Of a DNA stretch of 64,000 nt, positions 24,621 to 36,700 are shown piece after piece. The notes under the pieces are model-generated. The model was not told the origin of the DNA. It did no database searches and saw only the letters and a list, made by a program, of their open reading frames with translations. The position numbers and the translations under genes were made by a program. This stretch comes from Siderastrea radians. Taxonomy: Eukaryota > Cnidaria > Anthozoa > Scleractinia > Rhizangiidae. How positions within the stretch are numbered: the first letter of the stretch is position 1; each line of letters opens with the position of its first letter. The stretch spans positions 67,511,228 to 67,575,227 of the forward strand of contig OZ024887.1 in the NCBI GenBank assembly GCA_964017195.1, read 5' to 3'.

Positions 24621-24734
24621 GTTTATTCCCTCGTGTGTGTGATGTAATCTCCGAGTGAGGAGCCTGGGTACAAGTCTGCTTTCTGAGTCCCTGATACCGA
24701 GAATCATCACCCAGCGGTAATCAAAACAAACAAG
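24621..24734. promoter_or_regulatory. Head-to-head promoter region of hisC and EXOC4
   Basis: Only 114 bp separate the hisC ATG (minus, 24620) from the EXOC4 ATG (plus, 24735). There is no TATA box; the interval is of mixed base composition with a TGATGTAATC word and GGTAATCAAAAC close to the EXOC4 start. Such spacing implies a shared bidirectional promoter whose 5' UTRs may overlap (inference). Start sites would have to be mapped to show which bases belong to which UTR. Confidence 0.6.
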
Positions 24735-27700
24735 ATGGCGGCTTTCGACATGACTTTCAAGGGCAGGAGACACAAAGAGTCTTCATCGGTAATTTCATTT
24801 CTCTCTTGAGGAAGTTTATCACAATTGTTGTGTTAATAACGCTGTTGTTATCTTTTCTTTAGTCTAAAGTGCTTTTGTCAGTCATAACCACCTTATTAAG
24901 TAGGTAAGTACGCATGAAAGAACTTTTATTCACGCCCTTTTAGCTGTTTTGCGTGAGCTGAGATTCGTTTGAGTTAAGTTTTGTACTGTTAAAAAGTAAA
25001 ATCTTTGTCATTTAAATTTTGAATACATTTCTTCTTCAATGTATGTTATTTTTCCGAAACAAACAGAAGGACTTAGACATCTAATCTTTCATAAAATTGC
25101 TCTTAACATATGAGGAAATTACATGCCTAAAAACCTGATGCCAGTGTTGTTTATAAGTAGAATTCTCTAATTGATGGGTAGCCTGACTTCAACAAAATGT
25201 TATTCATGAATAACAATCGCTTTTGGTTTTGAATTCTTTGTTAGTGATAATGTGGAAAGAAGAGAAATTGAGAAGGAAAGGCTGCAGCATGAACTAAGAG
25301 AATGTGATGACAAGCTGAATAGACAGGTTGAAGGTGAGATCCTAAATCAACTTAGTCCTTTCCATATATTCTCTTTCTCTCCTGGTCAATAGGAATAGGA
25401 ATAATTTATTTAACGTTGAAAACACAGGGAGTGGTCAAGTACACTGTACGCACACAAACCAGGGAATGAGTTGTGTGTTGGCTAAAGTTCTCTGGCTCTG
25501 TAATTTGACTGAGAATTGTGCATAATGCACCTATCAATGTATAATGCACCTATTAATGCATAATGCACCTATCAATGCATAATGCACCTATCAATGTCAA
25601 GCCTGTTGAGGAGACAAACCCTGGCAAATAAGGGGCATTTGGACTCTCAAGAGTGCCATATGGCACAAGATGCCTTTACATGCGCAATATTTGGTCAATT
25701 TGTGTGAAATATGCACAACCAAAAGATCTCGGAAAGATCTGCACACTGAAGGCATAAACTTGAACCCCCTCCTATATGAGACTTAATTTACCACCTCTTC
25801 AACTTTTGGAACATTTACCTTTTGTACTTTTAGGTTCAAGTTGGTATCTGACAACAAGCAGTGCACTGAGAGCTGCAAATTTAGCTATAGTTTAGAGGTA
25901 TACCTAATAGCTATGAGCAATAGGAAAATGTTAAACGTTTTTCTTTTTTCATTTTGGACACTTCTCAGTCTAATCTGAGACATCCTCCATCCCCGTTAAT
26001 GTGATTTACAGCATACCCTAGAAATTACCTTTCAAATGATATATCACATGGGGTCTACCAGTTCATCATTGCCAATTTAGAAAAACTTGGCATTTACTGT
26101 GGACGGGAAAAGGTTGAGAGTTTATTAGGTTCCCTGAGAGGATCTTCATACCTAATTTACAAACCATCAAAAGATATAAATGTATAAGATTACAATAAGG
26201 GTGAAACTACTTAAAAACGATCTCACTGCATCTACTACATGTAATTATGATGATGATTGATGTTGTCATGCAGAGTGCAGTGAACAATGTTTGATCACTC
26301 AATTAGTACATGTACATGTAGTTCACCCAGTGTGACAAAATTCAAATGATGGAAATGTTTGATCAGTTACCCAGTGCTTGCAAGGTTTGGTACATCTAAT
26401 GTAAATACTAACAGGGATGACTCACATTTTTATCAGTGCACCAGGAACACTTAAAGTCAAGCATTCAAACATTCACTGGAATCTCCACCAGAATAGCAGG
26501 TTTCTACTCTTTTGCTATTCACATTACTTTGCAATTACAGAATGATCATTTGCCAGAGTGTGAAATGTGCGACTGTACAGTAAATGCTGATAAAATTTCT
26601 ATGTTTATAGCGTCTCTTGAAAAAGTGAAAGTATTAAGAGAAAACTTGTTAGCATGCAAGTCATTGCTTCACTGCAAGAGAGAAGAACTAAAGAAATACT
26701 GGATGGATGGACTGGAGTACAATGAAGTGCTCAATCTCTTGGACAGAATGTAAGAAATGCCTTTGTTTGTTTTATTGTGGGCTGAATCCCAAAGTCTATG
26801 ATGAAAGAACTAAGCCTTGAGCTTTTCTCAATCAATTAGCCAATTACCGTAAGCTGTTTGAGACACTTTTGTACTTTCAGAAACTGAAAACAGACACCCT
26901 TTTGCAGCTTTACACTACCATGCAAAAGAAATTTAATACCATGTAACAAGTCTCTCTGATCTAAGAGTTCCTACATGTATGATCAGTGTTCCATAGGTGG
27001 GAATGCATTGGGGGGGGGGGGGAGGGGGCATATTTGGAGTCTTGGAATCCCAGAATTGTTGCTTTGGGCCTGTAGCCTTTCTCTACTTGGAGCCCAGACA
27101 AAAATGCAGATTCTGACTAAATAGAGCCCTGGGCTGAAGTAATCTAATGGATCCATAGAGCCCCGACTCTGATCTTAGCCTAAAGACCTGGACACCTTAA
27201 TTGCTTTGGGACCAGCTGTGATTGGTTGATATGATTCAGCTGATCAGGAACCAATATTTACTGAAAACACCATACAGTCAGACAAGGGTAGCATAATAAA
27301 TTATACTGGTTCTTGACTTTTCTTAGAGACCAAGTGAAGAATGTCCCTGAACAGATTGAAAAATACAAGAAGAAGAAGTATTATCTTCATGCTACAGAGC
27401 TTCTTGTATCTACAGGTATGTTATTGCATCTACATATGCATGTACAATTTTTTTGTGCACCTCACCTTTGTCTGTGATAAATTGTAACTTCTTGAAACAT
27501 AATATTTACTCCTTTCCTTGTGTAGTGTCACTACTTGAGGGAAGTTTGTCTGGAGTTGAGGCATTGCGACATCTCAGACTTGATTTACAAGCAAAGAAGA
27601 AGGTACTGACATTTATTTCAATAGTGAGGTACCTTAAAAATACTAACATGAAGAGAAAAAAACTTGCTTGCTCTGTTTTTATCTCTTCGCTTTCTTGCAC

Positions 27701-30700
27701 GGGTGTTTGTGGCTAGGTTTGCAGGGTTTTCAATAAGGGCCGGCAGCCGGCGAAACTCGCCGGCTATTCCACATGAACTCGTCGCCTATTTGATTGAGAA
27801 ATTACTTCATATTTTACGACTAACATGAGAAACATTTGCCACAAAACACAAGCCTTGGATCGGCAAAGATTTATTCATGAAAAACAAACGAATCTTGCCT
27901 GAATTCTGAGTAATTTCAGCAGCGATTTGTGTTTCCTGTTCTGTTCAAATACCCTAAGTCTTGCTCCAGAATGCAGGAAATGCATTATAAGAGGCCCAGA
28001 TTTTCAAAATTTTTTGTTTAGGATCCTATAGGATCCTAAACAAGATCCTTAGGATCCTATAGGATCTTATATAGGATCTTGTCAGGATCCTGGTTAAGAT
28101 CCTACAGGATCCTGTTAGGATCCTATTAGGATCTTATTAGGATCCTGGGCAGAATTTTTACCAGGGTATATATTAATTATTGTTGAAGGACAAGATCAGA
28201 GCATACATGTACTTTGAAGCCAAACATTTTTGTCTTTAATAGCAAGCCCAATCGTTTTTGACATAATTATATAAAATGATTTGAAATCTTGTTTTGTTAA
28301 ACTCATCAGGTAGAACACGAGTTGTTGATAAAGAACCTTAACACTCATCTGTACCTTAAGTCAGAGAAGAGCAGACAGAAGAGAACCAAACTAGCACAAT
28401 ACATGGCTGATGAAGCTTCATTAAGAGGCAAAGGTTCGACAGTGTGACTTCATTTTCAATCTAGCCTTTTATTGACTTTTCCATTTTTAAATATCAAATT
28501 TACTAACTACTAATTACTAATAATTTGCTTATAAAGTAACTTCCTGTTTGTATCTATTCAACAGAGTCATCTTCCAGTGTTGGTTCAACTGGTGGAATAT
28601 TCAAGAAGACTCACTCACGCACTGCTTCAAGTAAGAAAGTTAAAGTTTAAGTGAGAAAGTTCAAGTAAGAAAGTTAAAGTTTAAGTGAGAAAGTTCAAGT
28701 AAGAAAGTTAAAGTTTAAGTGAGAAAGTTCAAGTAAGAAAGTTAAAGGCAGAGGAGGTTGGGGTTGGGAGTGGGGAGTGGGGGTACGAGTATTGCTTTGA
28801 ATTTTGGGTGGGGCATGTTACCCACTGGTGTGAGTGGAAGGCAGATGGGGAGGAACCCAAGGACAAAGGGACAGAAGATGTACAGGAAGCAGGATTTTCA
28901 ATGAGGTGGGAAGTGGGAGAAATAGAAAAAATTACACTGCATTGCATAATACTTTTTCAACTGAAAAAGTGCAGAGAGGTGGGAGTCAGCAAAAAAGGGG
29001 CAGAGACTGAGATTGAAGTGTAAGGGAAGCAGGACATTTGGACCCCCCATGGTCCCCCCCCCCCCCCCACAGTATCTTTCACACCCCACATGTATTTCAA
29101 ACCCAACCATCCTCAAGATGAATGTAGGAAACATTATTGTTATTGTTATTGTTATTATTTCATATTGCTTTCAGGATCACTGTTGTTAGAACCAGCATCA
29201 TCAGTGGATGTGAATTCTTCAACTGAGGTACATTTTATCAAAGAGATTGGAGTGTAATGACCTTAAACAACCCATGTCTCAATTTTGTTGGCTGTATTTA
29301 GGTACCCTAAATTTTCTGCCTGCCTAATTTTAACAAGTGGGTTTTGAGATGTTAGTCCAAGTTATTATTCTTATTATTTTATTTTTTATTATAATAAAGT
29401 TTCGATATAACGCGCACTCTGATTGGTTGAAACAGCGTGCTTTATCAGAGTACAGATGCACGGAGTAGCCGTGACGCCATTCTGCGAGCGCTGGCAAGCT
29501 GAAAACCTTTCTTGCGCGCGCTTGCAAGCTACGAAAAAAACTTGATTTCTTGCAATTAAAAGCCAGTTTCTTTACAAATGTGAGCAAAATTATATTATAA
29601 AACAAATAAAAAAGCCAAAATCGCGCTTTGTTCTGTGATAAAGCACTCAAGGAAGTGACGAGAGCACTCAAGAAGTAGGGAGAAGCACTCACCTGCGGCT
29701 CGTGTTCACCCTACACTTCTTTCATGCTCTCGTCACTTCCGTGCGTGCTTTATCACAGAACAAAGCACGGTTTTGGCTTTTTTATTTGTTAATTATTATA
29801 TGATTATCATTATCATTAATATTATTATTCATTTTAACAACATTGTAAATTTTTAGAACACATGATTTAAATTTCTAATTTAAGTACAGCATAATATTAC
29901 GTCATTGTTTTGTAAAGTGCCATTGGACAGCAATGAAAATGGTGCTGTATAAATAAAGTATTCTTATTGTTATTCTTCTTATTATTATTATTAGTAAAGG
30001 TTCTTATGGCATCATCACATTTTTTCTCACTATTTTGTTATCTTGTCCTTACTATTCACCAAAAGCCATTAATTGTGTTTACTTAAAGTACAGTGTAATA
30101 AAGATTAAAGGTCAGACCACTTTAAGTCCTGATCAATAAATATCCACCACTATTCACCAACATTGAGGTGAATGATTGTCGTTTTTTTAATACACCACAT
30201 AACATGATATGCCAACCCTAGAGGCTATTTTGTCTCCTGACAAATCAGCATGAGAACTTGTGTCTGTTGATTGCAGCTTCCCTCAGAAGGGAATGGCAAA
30301 ATAATGGTTTCCTGAGTGTGAATAGGCAATCAGTGTGTATTTATTTATTTATACCTGAAAAACCAAGTTATATACCTTTGTATATACCTGAAAAACCAAG
30401 TTACCTGCAACATATACCTAATTATTACATGAAGACAACACAAGGCTTTTATCTCCACCTACTTGACTGTCCACAATGTCTTCACTTTACAGCCAATTAA
30501 TACTGATAGTTGTCTTGTATTACAATCATGTAGATCACAGAAGACCTGAATGCTGACCCTGAGGCAGACAGTGATCACTTCATGATTGTGATTATAGAAG
30601 CACTTTCTCTTCTTGGCAAAATTCCAGAAACGCTTGAGGTACGTCAGGTCTTTTCTGTACTATGTGGTGGGAGGGGAGGGTGGGGTTTTGGGAGATTACA

Positions 30701-33700
30701 AGGACAAAACCAGAAGAAAATGGGGTGGAAACAGGAAAGTAGGGGATGAGTGGGAACTGGGATAAAATGGCTTCACTTATGAGATGGTGGAAAGTCGGGA
30801 AAACTTTTCCAGTAAATAAATGCTTACTATTTTGCAATGTAGCAAAAGTGCATAGAGCCAGGAACTGACTTTTCTCTGTAAACTTAACAACAAGCCTTAT
30901 CTTTAAATCTATATAATTACAAGTACACTTACATGTATGTGTAGTAGAATGCTTCATCATGAGGGAGAACAAAGAACCCTCTACTTCCTTTTATCTTCTT
31001 TTAGGCTACTGTCAATTGCTGCCTTAAACTTCAATTTCATCAGTAAATGATGACCAATAGAGGACTTGTTGTCAAATTATCATAACACGTTTTTTTTGTT
31101 TAGTTGTAACAGAACAAAATCTAGGCTTGTTTGTCTTTTACAGTCAACGTGGTTCACGCATGAACGCTCGACTTCAAATATTCATTGATTAGTTCATTCT
31201 TCGATTTCATTCTTCAAAAAATTTAGCGATTCTTTGAAACTTGGATTCTATATTCGAAACACTATTTTAGTTATTCGAAATTTTTTTTTGTTACATCGTA
31301 ATAATAATTCAAACTTTCCGAACAGAACTGAAAAGTTAGTTTTTTTAGCTCAATTTCCCGGTATGTCACGCGTGATATTTTTATTGTTTTTGAGCCGTCG
31401 CAAAAAATGGCGAGAACATAAAGCCGACAAAAATAACCCGTAAAGAGAAAATCCTTAGAAAGAAAATCCAAAGGAGTCTCTAATTTTAACAAGGCAACTT
31501 ATTCTTTGGCTGGAAGTTTCGTGGCTTAATCGGAAACCCGCAGAAAATATAAACAACAGCTGCCACAATTTTAAACCTGTAACGGTTTTCGCCGCGGTGT
31601 GTTGTGGTCTACATCTGATTGGAACATGAAAGTTCAGGTTTCCTAACTCCAAATGGCAAGAAATTCGCTTGGGAGCTTTTAGGATCCTGGTAAACCTTTG
31701 CCTTCTAATGCAAGGAACGAGTAAACCTTTGCCTTTTAATGCAAGGAACGAAATCGTTAACCTTTTCAATGCTGGATTGGGGTTGTCATGATCAGATATT
31801 CCACGGAACACGAAAGTGCCAAAAGGAGCTGTTCATAAAATTGTCCGACACTATTCAGTCCACGACTCAACCATTTTCTTGTTTTCTTGTGGAGGTTAAG
31901 ATCCTTGATAACGGATGGCATCCCTGAAGTAACTGATTAGCACTTCTTCCGAGTGCGCCATGTAGACGATTTCTGATGTTACGTGTGACCTTTTGAAGAA
32001 TTGATTTCGTTCATCGAAAAAAAAGCGTAATCTTTCAGTCTATCTACAAGAATACGTTTATCCAATTAAAGAAAGGAATGCGCACGTGAAGAATGCAATG
32101 TTCATTAAATGACCGTTCATGCGTGAAGCGCGTTGACTGTAAAAAGCCATAAACATTCAACATGTTTTACTTTTGTTGGCAGGCAATAAAGAAGAGAATG
32201 AAGATAGAGATGTCCTTGATCATCCACAGGGCTACCACTCTTGTTGCCAAAAAGTAGCTAAGACCTTTTGTTATTAACTAAATTACAGTGCATGCTAAAA
32301 TAAAAGGAAGGCTTTTTTAGAGCTATGCTACTTTGTGGCTCAGTAAATTTTTTAGCCACTCCTCCTAAGTGTTTTTTTTTCCTTTATGATCTTGATTTGG
32401 TCGGCGGTGCAGGGAAGGATGGATTTCACCTGTCATCAGGCCCTGCCTTCTCCTCCACCCAGAAAAGAAGGGCGTGATGCAATTCTTTGTCAGATTTCTT
32501 GTAAAAATTCAGATTCTGAACGTTTTCCTGAATGTATGAGAAGCAATACTTGTGGCAATCAATAGTCAACAGTTGTTCGTCATACATTGTGTATGTTAAT
32601 GCCAACTACAGATTAATAGCGATGTGACTTCAGGTAAATTGGGTAGATATTTGAAACAGCAGAGGTTTGTGGCTAACTAAAGATGTACCAGGCATTATTT
32701 GATCTTTCTATCACTGCCAAAGAAAAACAAACAAACAGAAAAGCAAAAACAGAAATGCCTGTTTACCGGTTAAGGATGGACTAGTCTCCTAATTGTCTTC
32801 ATGTTTGTTTGGTGACTAGTGAATCTAAGTCAAATTCATTTAGTAAGAGGTGACAGAGGAATGAAAATATGTGGTACCAGAGAAACAATCGACATGCTCA
32901 ACCTGAGTCTGAGACTTGAACACCAAAACCTTTGCCACATCCCTGCTGTGTATGGCCTGAACTAAAATGTTGTAGTTTTGCATGACATATTTGATCAGTT
33001 AAACTGCTGTTCTTGTCTCATTTCTTTCTTTTCATAAATTTCTCTTTTTGGTTTTCTTTTAGGGTCGGACAACCTGCAGAAATTATTCTTGCACAGGTAA
33101 AGAAAGTTGCAATATCCTTACATATTTTTGGCAATATCCTTACATATGTGTTTGCAGGATTTCAATGAAAGTGTTTTTGCTGATCTGCATGTAAATGCTA
33201 CTTGGTTGCTAATCAGTTGCATTTAATAGTTTCAGTTTGTGCAGTTTGGTTTGTAGAGTGCTTAAAGTTTGAACGCAAGGGTTATAAGGTTATTAATTCT
33301 ACAGTTAGAGTTTTTTTAAACCTGGGCAAGTGGGGAATTGGGTCTGGCAAACAAGTAGACTTGCCCACATGTGGAGCTCAGAATTTTTTTTTTGGAAGTA
33401 CGAAAAAACCCAACACTGGAACCGGAAAGGAGAAGTGAAGGACTTTTGAGAAAGTCTACCAAACGAGCAAATTTTGAGAGTTGCTTACCCAAAGGGCATG
33501 CTAAACATTATTTAAGTATCTGTCAAGCCCTATGTTAATGAAAAGTATTCTGGTAACAATGAAGGTGGTGACTCAGTGGAGATCTTCTCTTAGAAGAATG
33601 GTCGCACTGCAAGTTTTGTAAATAACTGCATTGTTTTTTTTTTTCAATAATACCTTTAATAGACCAAAAAAAAACCACTTTTCACAGTGCTTTAGAACAC

Positions 33701-36700
33701 ATATTAAAACTTTAACAAAAATTAATAAGAAAGCCTAGAAAACCCTAATGATCGCTGCAGTACTCTTATTAATACTAATTGCAGACAATGTAAAATTAAC
33801 AAATTACTGACATCTATAAACAAGGAGTCACTATGTTTACTTTGTATGTTTATAGAACTGCATTGTTTTTTTGCACATTATTTCAGAATCAGCCACATCA
33901 CCTGATGGAACTCTTAGAAGTGGTGTTTGACTTGTTTAGGGGTGTGGCCCATGCACACGAGACAGTGCTTTCTGCCATTCACAGGGTTATTGTAAGTAGG
34001 AGGTTTTACTGGGTTTCTTTTAACTTTATGGGTGTGTAGAGATGGCCAAAGGTTATTAGCATAATTTTGTGGAGAGCTTTGGTGAAGAACTAAATCATTG
34101 ACTCATCAAAGCTATGCACTGGAAGTGCACTGGACATATGCCCAAGCAGAAAGGAACAACATCTCAAATCACAACATCTCGTGAATAATGAGTGTTGCAA
34201 AAGTATATTGTGGGTTGTGCAATCTTTCTATGTCTTGGCAGATGAAGTCTGTGAACTTGCTTAGCATTTGGAACTTGTGCATCGAACGTGTGTCTACTTG
34301 CAAGTCCGTTTGGCCACACATCGCAAGTCTGTGTTTGCAAGTTCACATTTCCTAACTTGCGTTGACTTGCGACTCCATTTGGCCGGGGCTTAATTTGAGA
34401 ACACCTAATTGGCAAAAGTCTTCTTTTTACTGTTGTTGTGTTAGTCACATACAAGTAATATTTATTTAGTACATGCCTGTATGGATCAGTCAGTGGTTTT
34501 TTATGTAGTGTGATGAACAATCAGCATCTCTCATTCTTTTAGGTTTTGTACAGTGATATTGGACATGTTGTTTTTATTTCAGTGTAAAATATTTTTGTCA
34601 TTGAAAATTGCAGAAGTCATCAGATCCCAAGATTGACTTAGGAGATACAGATCTTTACACAATCGATGTTGTCTGGTCTGAGATCCAGTTTGCAGTAAGT
34701 TGACAATTTATTTTACTTCTGGATGTTTCAAGGGTCTTGCTGTTAGCTGCTAAGTGCATTTTAGCTTACAGTTTGTCATTAATCTGAACATTTCTTGCAG
34801 ATCCAAGTGTTACTGGGTGATTACTTGGATGTTCAAAACACTGCTACTCAGCAAGGATCAGTGACTTTTGCTGAATCATCAAGGTAGCTTCCTTTTCTTG
34901 GTACCTACATTGTGTCTTACATGTTGTATGATGATTTCCTGACTGAAAACTTAGTGAATCATGTGAAAGTCAAGATTCAAGATTAGCCTCTTGTCGTAAA
35001 CTTGTGCTGTATCTTACTGTTCCTGCCATATTCTGTGTGCTGTGTTTTACTGTCATGCTGTACAAGGTGGTTTTAACTTTTGAGTCTGTGGATGAATTCT
35101 TAAAGTATGATCATTCAATGACAACTATTGAGCAGTTTCCTGTGGTACTGTTTATTATGCTGTTCAAGGTGATTCTAACTTTTGAGGCTGTGGATGAAAT
35201 ACTAAAATGTAACCACTCAAATAAAAGCTATTGAGCAGTACTTTCCTGTGGTACTGTTTGTTATGTTGTACAAGGCGGTTGTAACTTTTGAAGCTGTGGA
35301 TGAAATCCTAAAGTGTAACAGTTCAATGACAGCTATTCAGCAGTAAATTTCTGTTTTTGTGGTTTATTTTTATCCGTTTTTACAGATGGTTGTTTATAAG
35401 TTCTTCTGTTAAGAGCTTCCGTCATAAGGTCTGTCTTGATAACATCACCTTCTATAGTGGTAGGGGTTAATTTATTTATCTGTTTCTGTCGTTTAGTGAT
35501 GTAGCTGCATTCTTTGCACTCAGAAGAAGAGGGCCACTAAAATCTGACCAGCGGGTGAGGCTCCAATAGTTTGTCTCGTTGATTATTGTCACAAAACATG
35601 ATAAGCTTAAATGTTTAGCAGCTTAGTTGGCCGTTTGTAGAAATCATCTTGACCTTTTCAGAAATTTGGTGCAAGGCAGAAATTTCACAAAACTGTTGCA
35701 GCCATTTGTAGGAATCACCAGTCAATTGCCAACCAACACTCAGATGATGCTGTTATAGTACTTACAGGTACCAAAGTGAAATGTGTATCAACCCTCTAGC
35801 TGTTTTCGCCATTTCTGAAAATTGTCAGTTAGCGTAGTCAGACAATAGGTTTATAATTTTAGGGCACTGCACAGTAATGAAAATATATTACAGAGTTGAC
35901 CAAGTGCTTTTCGAAAATGTAGAAATCACTATGTCTACTGGAAAATGCTGCAGCAAGTTTCAAAACTTGTCGTAGCCATGTAAGCGAAAATAAGCAGAAA
36001 ATTCTGTTAATCGCCAAGCAGTTTATTCAGACACTTGCATTACATTTCAGAGCGCACTGTACCGCTTTGAAGGTTCTTCTTCTGCTATCAGCATGAACAC
36101 ATACATCAGAGAAAGACGCCAAGAATGTATGGCCGGGACGGCGGTATGTGACTTAAAGTCAAACTAAAATTTTCTCTTGCGCGTAACTTTGCAATTTTCT
36201 GTCGAGTTTTTTGATTGTTCGTTTCAGTTGCACTTTGGTATGATACTAGATTCTTGGCAGTTTCTTTGAAAGACACCTCTTACAATTGAACATTCTGCTC
36301 AGGATATTGCAACAATGATTTTGTGGAAGGAAAACTGTTGAAAACTAAGAAGTAGCAACAACCGCTGTTGTGATAAGGGAATTTTGTGAGCCCACTTTAA
36401 AATCTTTTTTAAAAGCGCTGATATAATAATGCATATTCTCCTTACTGTTCTCCATACATTTGGTATGGAACTAGTAAGGAGAATTTGTCTAAATATCAAG
36501 ACAGCTTGTCCTTGGTGATCACCTTCTTTATTCTCATCACTTAAATGTTTGAACAAGTAGTGATAATGTAAAGAGAGTTTTCATTTTCATCACTGCTAGG
36601 GCTTAAAGGGTTAAACACGAGTGAATAAGTGTTTTCCATTCGAAAAGTCAATGACTCCCTTTTAATCAAACACAAAAACTCATTAATTGTATTTTTGTGT

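Larger units (their letters stand above)
24735..29227 (+). other. EXOC4: EXOC4 exons 1-10 (N-terminal, Sec8 domain and linker)
   Basis: Exons: 24735-24788, 24863-24903, 25245-25333, 26437-26499, 26611-26749, 27327-27415, 27526-27602, 28310-28433, 28565-28630 and 29175-29227. The short intron 26500-26610 stays open in frame, but splicing it out restores a gap-free match to the family (TRIA joined to [14 protein letters not shown]). Exons 8-10 encode a Ser/Thr-rich linker that is variable in the family. The donor of exon 9 is embedded in a minisatellite. Confidence 0.9.
30534..36143 (+). other. EXOC4: EXOC4 exons 11-18 (central region)
   Basis: Exons: 30534-30638, 32183-32253, 33063-33096, 33887-33991, 34614-34694, 34801-34883, 35497-35554 and 36051-36143. 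They encode the segment from [10 protein letters not shown] to [14 protein letters not shown] helices ([17 protein letters not shown]). Exons 11, 14 and 15 are phase 0 at both ends. The shortest exon is 33063-33096 (34 bp); its boundaries fit the frame and the family. Confidence 0.9.

Noticed and set aside
25517..25598. Possible CRISPR-like array
   Set aside because: The 20-bp units are contiguous without spacers and the genome is eukaryotic; it is a minisatellite.
26500..26610. Reading through between EXOC4 exons 4 and 5 as coding, since the frame is open
   Set aside because: The insert has no counterpart in the family, has GT-AG ends, and removing it gives an ungapped match.
35662..35767. 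Open stretch after a good acceptor (TTTTCAG) with a CAG|GTACC end, looking like an extra EXOC4 exon
   Set aside because: Its length (106 bp) breaks the frame into exon 18, whereas joining 35554 directly to 36051 keeps frame and matches the family ([11 protein letters not shown] to [14 protein letters not shown]).
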